This document shows positions 1 to 10,443 of a DNA stretch of 64,000 bases, piece by piece. The notes under the pieces were generated by a model, which was not told where the DNA came from, did not search any database, and saw only the letters and a list, made by a program, of their open reading frames with translations. Made by a program: the position numbers and the translations under genes. The DNA comes from Pratylenchus scribneri (taxonomy: Eukaryota; Nematoda; Chromadorea; Rhabditida; Pratylenchidae): the NCBI GenBank assembly GCA_030063045.1, contig JAQSEB010000104.1:992001-1056000 (forward strand), read 5' to 3'. How positions within the stretch are numbered: position 1 is the first letter of the stretch; each line of letters opens with the position of its first letter.

Positions 1-306
1 TTCAACCTTTTCCAAGAGCATATCCATGCAATGACTACGTCAGTGAATCCATTAAATATATTAATAATTTTTGTTGTTTTCAGGAATGAGAAGCAACGTT
101 TGGCAAATCGGGTTTTGCGTTTGGAGTTGCGTGAACGTGAAATGCTGGATGCAATTGCTTACGAGAAGCATCGGGCCTCGTCTGTTCCTCAACTCAAACA
201 GAAATTGGAGCAGCAGGAGCGAATGTTGGCTCATTATGAGAAGTCGCAAATGATGTTGGATGAGTTTGACAAGGAGAATAATGCAGCAGGAGGAGGGCAC
301 CTCTGA
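1..306 (+). CDS. Coiled-coil protein, 3' end only
   Basis: Partial gene cut by the left edge. Two exons can be read: 1-38, ending at a GT donor in phase 2, and 84-306, after a TTTTCAG acceptor, ending in TGA. The joined reading frame is continuous (…HAMTTNEKQRLANRV…). The last 75 residues are highly charged, with heptad-like spacing of Leu, Ile and Met, so a coiled-coil tail is likely. The protein ends in a Gly-rich tip (GGGHL). I do not recognise the family from this fragment. The gene starts the four-gene same-strand cluster and lies about 230 bp upstream of NDUFA2. A polyadenylation-type AATAAA lies near 416. Confidence 0.7.
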   Translation, partial: FNLFQEHIHAMTTSVNPLNILIIFVVFRNEKQRLANRVLRLELREREMLDAIAYEKHRASSVPQLKQKLEQQERMLAHYEKSQMMLDEFDKENNAAGGGHL

Positions 307-538
307 AATGGCAAATTGGAGAAAAGATGGATAATGGGCTTTAATTGTGGCAATGAAGAATGAATATTATATTCACTTTTGACTTTAATTTATTTGTTTT
401 TGAACTCGATACTCGAATAAATTTATTTTAAACTGTTTTTTTCAATGTTTCACTTTTTTGATTATTTATTCAATTCCAATATTGATTAATTTTTTAATTA
501 CATTTTTTATTTTATAAATACAAAAAGGAATATATTTT

Positions 539-879
539 ATGGCTTCACAATTACGGCTGTATGGATCCGCTTTGCGGGAATTGCGAATTCATCTTTGCCA
601 AAAGACGGCAGCCAGCAACGGTGTCCGGGAATTCATCCAAAAAGACTACGTTGAATTGAAGAAAAACAACAACGAATTTCCAATTCTCATCCGTGAATGT
701 TCCGGAGTTGTTCCACGCATTTGGGCAAGGTAATTGAATTCATAAATAGAAAATTCTAATTTAAAATATTAAGATATGAACATGGCGTTGAGAGCAGTGT
801 TTCTGTTGAAAATGAACCGCGAGAAAAAGTGTTGGAGATAATAAAGAAATTGGCTTCGAAATCACCGGCCAAATCATAA
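539..879 (+). CDS. NDUFA2: NADH dehydrogenase 1 alpha subcomplex subunit 2 (complex I B8 subunit)
   Basis: Accessory subunit of mitochondrial respiratory complex I with a thioredoxin-like fold. Two exons, 539-729 and 774-879, are joined across a 44-bp GT-AG intron and give 98 residues, the usual length of this family. The conserved core is clear: [10 protein letters not shown] near residue 11, [17 protein letters not shown] in the middle, and ILIRECSGV…RIWARYEHG at the end. The family Cys in RIHLC is present. The start ATG at 539 is the only one giving the full N-terminus. CCDC25 begins 151 bp downstream on the same strand, which suggests an operon. Assignment comes from remembered family sequence; certainty is high. 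Confidence 0.93.
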
Positions 880-1019
880 AAATAATTTGCTTTAATTATT
901 ATTAGGTGTGTTTTTTTTTGTATAATTTGAATAAATTTTATTGACATTATTTTCTCATTGTTTATTGTAATTATAACTCAAAAATATTTATTTTGCAATT
1001 TTCAAACAATTTATTCTCC

Positions 1020-1031
1020 ATTTCGGCAGAA
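1020..1031 (+). promoter_or_regulatory. Candidate trans-splice (SL) acceptor before CCDC25
   Basis: A pyrimidine-rich tract ending in TTTCGGCAG lies one base before the CCDC25 start codon and about 140 bp after the NDUFA2 stop. With no coding exon upstream to join, this is what a spliced-leader acceptor of a downstream operon gene looks like. No RNA evidence is available here. Confidence 0.4.
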
Positions 1032-2068
1032 TGGTCTACTATTTCACTTCAAATGTTGTTCAACCACCGGCTTTGCTTTATATGGGCGATGACAAGGAGG
1101 AAAATGAACTTTTAATCAAGTAAATAATTCAAATTTTCATTTACTTCAAATTCAAAATATTTAATCTCAGATGGGGTTGGCCCGAAGATGTTTGGTTTCA
1201 TGTTGACAAGGTTTGCTAATACAGTTAAGGAAATAATCACATAATTTTATTTTAAGCTCTCTTCAGCCCATGTTTATATTCGACTACAGCCCGGACAAAC
1301 ATTGGAGGATGTTTCGCAAGAATTGATTGAAGATTGCTGCCAATTAGTTAAGGCAAATTCCATTGAGGTTTATTTTATTCAAATTAGCTAAATTTATAAT
1401 ATTTAAAGGGATGCAAATTGGCTGAAACGGATGTGGTCTACACAATGTGGAGCAATTTGAAGAAGACTAGCGATATGGTCACCGGTCAAGTTGGATTCCA
1501 TAGCAATCGGGCAGTGAAGAAGGTTAGTCACTAAAATTGCCATCTTTTCTAATATGGAAATAATTTATGAAAGATAAAATGTGAATAGGAAAACATGTAA
1601 GGATAAGGATGTCCTTATTAATATGAAATTCCATTCTATAGGATTTCAAAGAGCCAATTACATTAGTTAATAATTAATTTAGTTACCCAAATAGTTCACC
1701 AGTAAAATGAAAAAAAAAATTTACTTAAAATTTGCAGGTTCGAGTACAGAAAAACAAGGAAATTGTGAAGAGGTTGGACAAAACAAAAGTGCACAAAACC
1801 GACGTGGATTTTCGCGAAGAACGGGAGGAGAGGGATGCGAAGGAACGGAATAAAACGGTTTGCCAATTCATTTTTAATTAATTGATTTAATTTGTTGATT
1901 TAGAAAGAACAACAAAGACAACAACGTCAAAAGCAAGATGCAGAACGAGCGGCGAAAGAACGCGAAAAGGAGGAGAAAAGCTATGACCGAGTGTTCGCCA
2001 CTGACCAAATGATGAATATGACAAATAAAAACACTGATGGAAGGAATTTGGAAGAGGATTTTATGTGA
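1031..2068 (+). CDS. CCDC25: Coiled-coil domain-containing protein 25 (NFACT-R/DUF814 domain)
   Basis: Six exons: 1031-1119, 1171-1210, 1257-1367, 1409-1522, 1738-1857, 1904-2068. They encode 212 residues, close to the roughly 208 of vertebrate CCDC25. The NFACT-R domain fills the first 130 residues, with [10 protein letters not shown] at the start, the hallmark [22 protein letters not shown], then [19 protein letters not shown] and [10 protein letters not shown]. The C-terminal third is a charged [15 protein letters not shown] coiled coil ending EEDFM, as in orthologues. The family is related to the RNA-binding module of ribosome-quality-control factors, and vertebrate CCDC25 has been reported as a DNA sensor; the role in nematodes is not known to me. 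Intron 4 is long (215 bp); the others are about 40-50 bp. Confidence 0.93.
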
Positions 2069-2204
2069 TAAAATTGAGCGGAATAAATTAATTTTTTGTT
2101 GTCAATAAATTCATTTTATTTATCAATTTCAATGCAATAATTTATGTTTTCAATCATTTAATTATATTTTTAATTATATTTTTATTTATTAATTTTTATT
2201 ATAA

Positions 2205-2221
2205 TTAATTTTGTTTGTAGA
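2205..2221 (+). promoter_or_regulatory. Candidate trans-splice acceptor before rpl-32
   Basis: A T-rich run ending TTTGTTTGTAG lies 27 bp before the RPL32 start codon and about 150 bp after the CCDC25 stop. The position and sequence fit a spliced-leader acceptor of an operon gene. This is inference only. Confidence 0.35.
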
Positions 2222-2247
2222 TTTAAGTGAAATAATCATCACAAAAA

Positions 2248-2748
2248 ATGGTCTCCGTCAATGGCAGAAAGGTGAAGATTGTCAAAAAGCGTACACGTCC
2301 ATTCACCCGGCATGAGTCCGATCGTTACCATCGAGTCAAGACCAATTGGCGCAAACCAAAGGGTAAAAATCATTTAAATAAAATTTAAATTTATTGAAAA
2401 TATTTAAAGGCATTGACAATCGAGTTCGTCGTCGCTTCAAAGGTCAGCGCCGAATGCCAAAAATTGGCTACGGAAATGCTCGAGTCTCTCGCCATATGCT
2501 TCCGAATGGCTTCAAAAAAGTGCTCGTCCAAAATGTCAAAGATTTGGATGTTTTGCTGATGCAGAACAAACAATATTGCGGTGAAATTGGACATGCGGTG
2601 AGCAGCAAAAAACGCAAGGAAATTGTCGAGGTTATCCACACCAATTTATTAAAAATAATTTGAATTAAATGCAATTTAGCGTGCCCAACAATTGCGCATC
2701 AAATTGACCAATGGACATGCCCGATTGCGCACCGAGGAGAATGAGTAG
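2248..2748 (+). CDS. rpl-32: 60S ribosomal protein L32 (eL32)
   Basis: Component of the large cytosolic ribosomal subunit. Three exons (2248-2362, 2410-2630, 2680-2748) give 134 residues, one fewer than the human protein. Diagnostic stretches are [38 protein letters not shown], the MPKIGYG motif, RHMLPNGF, and [14 protein letters not shown]. It ends RLRTEENE. It is the last gene of the same-strand cluster starting at the window edge, 180 bp after CCDC25. AATAAA polyadenylation signals follow near 2866-2880. Codon choice is more uniform than in neighbouring genes, as expected for a highly expressed ribosomal protein. Confidence 0.97.
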
Positions 2749-3269
2749 AGAGAATGAATGGATGGATGGATAAATGTTTTGTGTGGTTGCGCCACATCAT
2801 TGTTAAACACAATTATTATTTTATCTTGGATGCGATAAAACATTGTTAATTTTTAGTCAATTATTTAAATAAACTCCAATAAATTCTCTATTTTGGGTAA
2901 TTGATAGAGAATGGTTTAGAATTTGCCATGAGATATGGTTTTTCTGCTATGAGTAGTGTAATAAAAATAGATTATTATTCCATTTATAGTATTGATAGCG
3001 CAGTGGTAAAAATGGTGGGTTTTCACTATATGTCACGGAGGTTCAATTCCCCGTTGCAGCAAATGATTTTTTTGTAATTTTTTTACTTTATTATGCATAA
3101 ATTAATTTTTAGTACATCCAAATTCCACTTAAAATTTATTCAAGTTAATTAATTTTATTACATTGGTGCAATTTAAAAATTTTATTCAATTAATTATAAA
3201 ATGATTCACATATAAAAATTCACGGGGAGGTAATCAATCACCAATATGAAATTAACAAAATTATCAAAT
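2749..3269. other. Intergenic region between rpl-32 and the amino-acid transporter 3' end
   Basis: About 520 bp of AT-rich sequence between convergent genes. The only structure seen is a decayed tRNA-like segment at 2989-3061. Confidence 0.6.
2989..3061 (+). pseudogene. Decayed tRNA-like sequence (possibly tRNA-Glu derived)
   Basis: A 73-nt segment carries an A-box-like TAGCGCAGTGGT, a loop reading TTTTCAC as in tRNA-Glu(UUC), and a good B box (GGTTCAATTCC) at tRNA spacing. The acceptor and anticodon stems do not pair: the first seven bases GTATTGA fail against TTGCAGC. It is therefore a pseudogene or a tRNA-derived short repeat, not a working tRNA. Confidence 0.4.
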
Positions 3270-5967
3270 TTAATTGTAAAAATTGAGATTTGGCGGTGAA
3301 CAAGTGTCATTGCCATTGAAAATGGAAATATTCTGGAATGGGCCACAACAATTAATATGTCCTCCGGCATTTGGTTCAGACTTTTCGTTCATGAAGAAGG
3401 CAAAATAGCAAGGAGGCACAAAATGGGTATAGCTCAATTCACGGATTGCCGAAAATGTGGAGGCCGCACCGCCGATTGCACCAAAGGCTGAAAAAATGTG
3501 GAATTAATTTTTACTCTTAATTTTCTGATTTTTGGTTGAAAATCAAATTCCAAATTCTCTTTTTTTTCTCATTTATCAGTCACGAGGAATGGATTATATT
3601 TTATTTATTTATTTACTTTTTGTTGTGCAAAATTTCTGATGTACTAAATTATATCAAAAGCATTTTCGTAAAAGGGAATTCCTCGTTTTTGCAAGGTTAA
3701 TTTAAGAAGATAATTTGCTTCTGTTTATTTGCTCATTTCCCAAAAATGTTTTCTTGAAAATCAGAAAATGTGATTAAAATTGATAAAGAGAATTTGCAAA
3801 TAATGCACTCAAATATTTTTAAAAAAAATTTACCGATAATGAAAAGGCACGAGAACAGAGTGAACCGATCAGTTTGCTCAAAAACACTGGAAAATGAATG
3901 AATGAATTATATTGTATATGTTTTGACTAACTCTTTCCATGTTGCCCGTTCATTGGATTCCATTTTTGCCACTGGATAGCCGCCTTGTTTGAATCCGTTG
4001 AATTTTGGTTCATATTGAAGAGCGTGGTCGGAGGCAAAATTATTTTGTCGAGTCGATTTGAGTTCGGCCGCATTTAGGAATAAATAGAAAAGGCAGGGAA
4101 AGACCAGAGAGGTCATCATTAGGCAGGAGCCACCTTAAAATGTGATTAATATTGAAAAATATAGTTTTTTTGGGTATAATTGTATTGATTTTTTTAAATA
4201 TTTTCGCTTGATTTGATTTTTTAATATTAATTTCAGCAAGTAATGGTAATAATATGAGTGGCACGACTAAGCCGTTCATAGCATAAGTGGTAGTGATCTT
4301 GTCTTTAGATAAAGGGGGCTCGTGTTCAATTCTTTTCGGGGGCAACCATTTTTTCTGATTTTTCATGATTTTTTAAAATAATTTTAAATAAAACTCACCG
4401 ATGAGATCAAGCAATGGGCCAAATGTTGGCACAGTTTCGGCAACGAAGAGAATAATGCACATCATTGCGGTGCGAACAATCACTCGTTTTAGGCCAAAAT
4501 CTTTACAAATAAATATGAAAATTTATTAAAAATTAGTAATGAAAACTGACTGTGTGGAACACGGAAAACTTCTTCAGCTTTTTGATTCAGCGGATTATTG
4601 ACGATGAGAATGGTGAAAATCAAATGCAAAGTGATCATCACATTCACAATCTGCAAAAATAAAATGTCTACGGTTAAATTAAAATGACCAACCTGTTGAA
4701 TCCAAACATGCTGGAGTGAATTGATTACGGACTCTCGCAATGAATTCCCGTAGGTCATGTAGCCAAGAATGCAAACTGGAGTGTACATTGAGAACAAAAC
4801 TAAATAAGAAAATTTCCTTTTTTATTCAATGTTTGGACTTTCTAACTTGCAAATGCGGCCATCGAAGATTTGTTGAAATCCTGTGGACGGCGCATATCGT
4901 GTTGAACAGTTGGGAATGCTGGATGGCCGCCGTAGGCAAAAAGCAATGTTCCCAATGCGAGGAAATAATTGGCCGGATGGAATTCGGGCATAGAATGATG
5001 TGGGGAACATGTGCCAAAATCCATTACGGCTCCGATGGAAATGAGAACGACGGCAGTTGAGGTGGTGCAAACGGCGATTACGGCAGCCAACCTTCAAAAA
5101 ATAAACTGAAATATTTTAAAATAACATTAAATTGTTTACCAAAAATCTTGTGGTGAATTCAGAAATGTAATGGGCAGGAGAAGAATAGCCAAAATGACCA
5201 AAAGAAGGCAAAAACTGATGTTTGCATTAAAAAATGCCTTAAGCGAAATTGATTGATTGGAATATTAATATTCACCCAAAAATTACCTTCAATGAATCAT
5301 GGATATTTTTGGCAGAAAGCAGCAAATAAACGACGGTTGTGCCAAACTAAAAAACATGGAATTGTTTGGGAGAATATTTTATCATTCTTACTTGATTAAT
5401 GTCAATCAAAACGGAGGCAATATTTCTGAATATAATACAAAAATAAATGTCAAATTTCCCTTTTAAATTACCGCATCCAACCGCCCAAAGCACGTCGGCC
5501 CATTTCGGGATATGGCTGCCGGCAATGAGAATTTTGATACACGGTAGGCCATCGTCGAAGGAGAATTACCCAATTTCGGCCAAGCAAACATGAAGTGTAC
5601 ATAAACATCACGGTCATCAGGCAGGAGAGGATGATGCCGGCCCAAAAACCTTAAAAAATAAATTAATAAAATAATTTAAATTAAATTGTACCGGATTGAA
5701 TCATTGCCGTTGGCAATGCGACCAGACCACCTCCGGCCATATCGCCAACCTTTTAATTAATGGAATATTTCTCTGAATTATTCCCGTATAATTTACCACA
5801 AAAAGTGCGGCCACAAACCATCCAAGGCCTTTTACACTCCCTTCATCCTTTTTATTATCCTCATTTTCAAGGTAGGGCGGTGGTCCAACAATGGAAATTG
5901 GTGGAGGAATGGAAATGGAAGACGGTTCAAATTTGTTGGGCAAACTTGGAACCGATGATGTGGACAT
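3270..5967 (-). CDS. Amino-acid transporter (Aa_trans/SLC36-38-like family)
   Basis: Multi-pass membrane transporter. Thirteen exons are read on the minus strand: 5797-5967, 5692-5749, 5472-5649, 5392-5425, 5287-5346, 5140-5237, 4847-5091, 4693-4799, 4551-4650, 4399-4500, 3932-4133, 3834-3886, 3270-3487. All introns are GT-AG, and together they give 541 residues. The N-terminus is a soluble Pro/Ser-rich tail, then TM1 [22 protein letters not shown] with the family's Gly-rich turn. The strongly conserved [19 protein letters not shown] and the DFNKS block follow, as in nematode members of this family. About ten hydrophobic spans are visible. The C-terminus carries a Cys-containing extension (CCGPF…). 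Substrate is unknown. Intron 10 (4134-4398) holds a tRNA-like sequence. Confidence 0.88.
4272..4344 (+). pseudogene. tRNA-like sequence inside a transporter intron
   Basis: An A-box-like TAGCATAAGTGGTAGT and a B-box-like GTGTTCAATTC are spaced as in a tRNA gene, on the strand opposite to the host gene. Stems pair poorly and the putative T-stem is broken, so a functional tRNA is unlikely. It lies in intron 10 of the amino-acid transporter. Confidence 0.3.
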
Positions 5968-7556
5968 TTTTTGATGGATTTTGGCGGAAAAATTAGTAAA
6001 AATTAAATGGGAGGAAGGCGAGAATGATCCTTTTTTACTGTTAAAAATGGCTAAATGGGATAGGAGGAATATTTGTGTTGATGACGCTGAACGGTACTAA
6101 AAAACATAGTGAAAAGACGGATCCCATCCCGGCCTTTCAAGAGGAGCTCTTAGACAAACATTTTGAGGGACACGCTGGTTTAAAGTTGTTAACAGAGACG
6201 GATAATAGTCGAAAGAAATGAGAAAATTTGGCCTACTAATTCATTTTAGATTTGTATCGGAGGAAATTGTTCAAAGAATATTTTTGAAGAGCTCTTCGAC
6301 CTAATTTAGTTTGTCTTTTTTGTGTCTATTTCTAACCAATTTTTTAACCCTTAAATGAATGAAAATGATTATTTCCATAATTAATGGCCACCCTTTTATG
6401 GCTCCCAATTAATTTCCATTCATTCTTATCAAAAAAATGTTTAACCTCATTCCATTATCAAAAAGGAAATATGGCCACAAACATTCCTTCATTATCCTAT
6501 TTTGGCCTAACCCTCAAATGCTTTCAAAAATTGAGTATAGATTTCAATGAAATGACAAAAATGGTTTGAATGAGTTCGATGCCCTGAATAAGGAGGACTA
6601 TGGAGGAGGAGGGGGAGGGAGGAGGTTGGATGGAATTCATACAGTAAAAAATGATAAGATTAATTGTATTCCAGCAGCTGAAAGAATTGAATGAATTTGT
6701 TTCCTTTCTTTTTGATTATTTTGTGGTTTTTTATTTATTTGATTATTGTAGGCAACATATTTTAGTAATGAAAAATTCGTAATTTTAGTAATATAAAAAT
6801 TTTATTTTCAATTTGATGGGCACCAACTCAGATTTGCCGTAATTATTTATTGTTGCATTTTTTGCTGCAAATTTTTATGTTTTTGGGCAGCTCAAAAAGT
6901 GCATAAAATAATATTCAGATGCAAAATGCAGCGGAAATGAATTAATTTCCACGTGAATGTCTCGTAAAAAATTGAGGGTGGAAAAATTGCCACGGGGGAT
7001 TAACATTCCAAAAGAAAAAAAATACTTTCGGTGCCTTTTTGGTGCGATCAGAAATGATCCATTTTTATATACTTTTTTGGTTTTGTTTTTAGTGGTAAAT
7101 GTCAAAAATAAATTTTTGTTTTTATTAGTCAGTAATTTGCGCGAATGACTCATTCATTCTCCCTCCTTATTTAAGTTATTTTTGGATGGATTTGGATTCG
7201 ATTATAATTCTTTATTTTATTCATTTTAAAAAAATATTAAAAAAATTAAATAATCAAATTAAAAATGAATGGTACAAGTACGAAAAATGAAGGATTGAAG
7301 GGAAAAATGCCCAAAAAATATCACAAATTTGTAAAAAATGAGAATTTTTAAAAAAGTTCTGGGTGAGATTTTGAGTACGGTACAAAATGACTAAAAAATA
7401 AAAAAATTAATATCCGGAAATTAACCCGTTTATGTTATTTTGAGGTTTTTTTTTGCTGAAAATTCAGAAATTTTGAAACAATAATATTGAAAAGAAAATA
7501 ATAGTAAAATAACACTAAAAAAATAAATAAAAAAATATTACAAATTTATTTGCATC
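5968..7556. other. Intergenic region upstream of the amino-acid transporter
   Basis: About 1.6 kb between the transporter start and the 3' end of the NADAR gene, both on the minus strand. It should contain the transporter promoter. A purine-rich GGA/GAGG run lies near 6591-6630 and a short palindrome GAAGAGCTCTTC near 6288. No convincing exon was seen; open frames here are short and lack similarity. Confidence 0.55.
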
Positions 7557-9365
7557 TCAAATGATGAAATTGTCCATTGTGGCACCCGTTTCATTTCCAA
7601 ATCGTTCTTCTTCGGCTTTTAGAGGTTGGCCAACTTCAACTTTTAGACATCCAACGGAATTGGCGGCTTCCATCGTTTCCTGTATTTCTCGCAACATTTC
7701 CTCCCGTTCATCGGCAAATTCCTCTCTTTCCAACAATTTTTCACGTAACATTGTGAGCAATCGGCCAAGCCAATTTTGACCTCTTAAAAAGATTGGAATA
7801 TTTTTATTTAAAATAAATAATTCGGACCTCCATTCTTCTTTGTCCCGAATGCGCCAATCGGCCATTGAAAGGCCAATGCCCCATCGATTGTCCATTGGAT
7901 TTGTTTCGACCAATTCGGCACCGCTGGTCTCAAAAAGTTGTCTTCTCAACGCCGGATTTTGTTCATATTTTTTGATGGAAGCAATCACCATTACCTTTGA
8001 AAAACCCAAATTATTCATTAATTAAAATTAAATTAAAATTCACCTGAATTGAAATTTTATCCCATTTTGATTGTTCATAGCCGTAAACGGTTGTGCCAAT
8101 TCTTTTCATCGCTTTCGGATCGTTGGTTGACATTATTTCGCTCATTGCCCTCCGATCGCCGAACACTCTGGCCTTGTAAAACATATAAAATTGTTCAGTG
8201 CAACAAAAGTGCCTATCTAAAAATGTGAATTATTTTTAGTAATATTTTGGGGCAAACCATCAATTTTCAATCGGTCACACATAAAATGATTGCTGAAACA
8301 AAATTTGTTGGTGAAGAATGGGACCATTGGAGTCAAATCGAACATGAAAATTATTGGAGCAGTTTTGAATGAAGGCTAAAAAATTTAGGATTATATTCAA
8401 AAATTAATTAATTTTAAAACCCTCTCTGTGTTGAACTTTTCCGATTCGGTGAACAATTTTTCATAATATTCTCTTTGATATTTGTCCTGGTCAACGAACA
8501 ACCATCCATTTTTGTATCGATCCGAACTGTATGTTGGCTCCGGTTCATTTTTGTAGCTTCGATTTCCGTGCCATGACCGTCGTTGGAAAAAATGTGGCGA
8601 TGAATGCGGCGAATCGTGCCTATTTTGGTGGTATTGTTGGTCCCTGTTCCGGTTGTGAAATTGGCGCCTCGGGAATGATTTTGTGAACATTTCCTGATCC
8701 ATTTGCTATAAATCAATCAATGTAAATAAATTTTAATATAAAAGATTAGACAAACGGTGTTTCTATTGCCTTGGAATTTTCTTTTTTCCATCGAAAATGA
8801 AAATGAACCATTCCGATTTGGATAATACATATCCGGCAATTTGCTTTTCTGTAAATTTTTCTAAATTTTTAATTCGTAAATTCATGTTAAAATTACTTCA
8901 TCAATTGAATCTTCATTTCTGCTGGTCGATTCTGGCGTGGAAAATTCCGTTTTGGGGCAATTATTTGAATTTAATTGTTTTGATGATGGCCCATTGTTTT
9001 GGTGGTCCTCAAATTTTTCCAAACAATTCTCTTCAAGTTGTTGAATTGATTCATGATTCCGATAATCTTGATCATCGTCTTCTTCCTCTTTTGTGAATTG
9101 TTCCTATTAATAATTGTATAATTTTACTAATAATTTGGCTAACCTTATTTATTATAGGATTTCGATTTCTGTGTGATTTTGGTGTACGAAATTCCGGATT
9201 GTAACAATCATTCAAATCCATTGGCCTCGGCGGTGGTCCACAAGGGAGTGGTATTGATCCAATGGAATCATCATCATCATCGTCAGATTCTGTTTCTGCT
9301 TCTTTTAGTAGTGATTTAGGATTAGGTGGTGGTGGCGGTGGCGGCAGAAGTAGAAATTGACTCAT
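7557..9365 (-). CDS. NADAR-domain (YbiA/DUF1768) protein with low-complexity N-terminus
   Basis: Eight exons: 9144-9365, 8897-9103, 8756-8848, 8421-8705, 8258-8375, 8044-8216, 7828-7994, 7557-7782. They give 496 residues with every phase consistent. Residues 1-270 are low complexity: a poly-Pro run near residue 8, an acidic DDDDD block, then Asn/Gln/His/Arg-rich sequence. The C-terminal 200 residues form a NADAR domain: FCFSNHF, CCTEQFYMFYKARVFGD (conserved EQ plus KA…FGD), GYEQSKWDKISIQ, KYEQNPALRRQL, GAELVETNPMDNRWGIGL, and EEWRGQNWLGRLLTMLRE. Bacterial YbiA is a glycosidase acting on N-ribosylated substrates, and other NADAR proteins are reported to reverse guanine ADP-ribosylation. The substrate in this animal is unknown. 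Confidence 0.87.
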
Positions 9366-10443
9366 TTTATTAATATTAATGAATGGAGCAATTACTCTGA
9401 AATTAATCTGATTATTATTTTATGTTTTATATTTTATTTGCGAAATTTTAGGGCATTCGATGATAAATTTTTGATTGATCACACATTTTTTGATTTGATT
9501 TGGTTATTGGCATGGCTGGTTGGTTGGAAAAAAGAACATGGTGAATTTGGAGAGTGGAAAAGATATAAAAATAATAGACATTTTATCCAAAATTTATAAT
9601 GCCAACAAATTTAATATTTTGAATTTGTATGAATACCCCTTCTTTTTCTTTCATCCAAGTTTCATGCTTTTGTATGAAGAAATAAAAGGGTTATTACTTA
9701 TTAGTATTATAAATACCTCACTTTATAAGTTAAATTTTTTATATGAATTTTATAAAAAAATGAGAGCAATTTCGTCGTGTCCGATTCTTGAAAATCCAAT
9801 GCCAAAGGACCAATGATTCATTGGACCGAATGAGAGATGATTAAATCGAACTTTGCATATGGGCCTTGGCTAACAAGGCCGACTCCGATGGACACTGGGG
9901 ATACGGAGGAGGAAAAAGCAACCGCCATCAACAAAATAAATTGCGGTGATCATCAAAACCTGCTGCAACTTTGTGCAAATTGTGGGTTGGAAGGAGAAAA
10001 TGTGAAAGAGGGGAAGGATATTGCCCATTGCCGGCAGGCCAGTCGCGCACAATTCTCTCAAAAGAAGCTGTCCTCTTTTGCTCCTCCTCCATCATTCCGT
10101 CGTTAAATCCCCATTGAGCCAAGGAGCAGCCGATCAACTAGATTTCTTCAGCACACGGCAATAGCAACCGTGTTTTTCTGTTTACAATTGCCTAAACCCC
10201 AAAAAATTCGTTTGGTTGCCTCCATTTTATGGCTTTGTGGGACAGAGGACTAGACTACTTGCTGCTGATTTCCTTGACCCAATTCATGTTTAAAGGAAAA
10301 GGCCCTTTCGATTGGTCCAAATTCCGCGCAATCCCCTCCCTTTCAATCCGCCCCATCCAAATCCATTCATCAGCCTTTCTTTCATCAGCAGATGCGGACA
10401 AATTCCCCGATCTCATCTCCTTTTGGTGTTGTATCAAGGTGAT
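9366..10443. other. Intergenic region between divergent genes
   Basis: About 1.1 kb between the NADAR gene start (minus) and the secreted-protein gene at 10444 (plus), so probably two promoters. The stretch 9837-10140 has higher GC and is open for 89 codons on the plus strand, but it has no recognisable domain, no supporting splice partner and an overlapping open frame on the other strand. I do not call it a gene. Confidence 0.5.

Noticed and set aside
9837..10106. 89-codon open frame in a GC-richer stretch on the plus strand
   Set aside because: No domain, no signal, no splice partner, and an equally long open frame overlaps on the other strand; better seen as a promoter or 5' UTR region.
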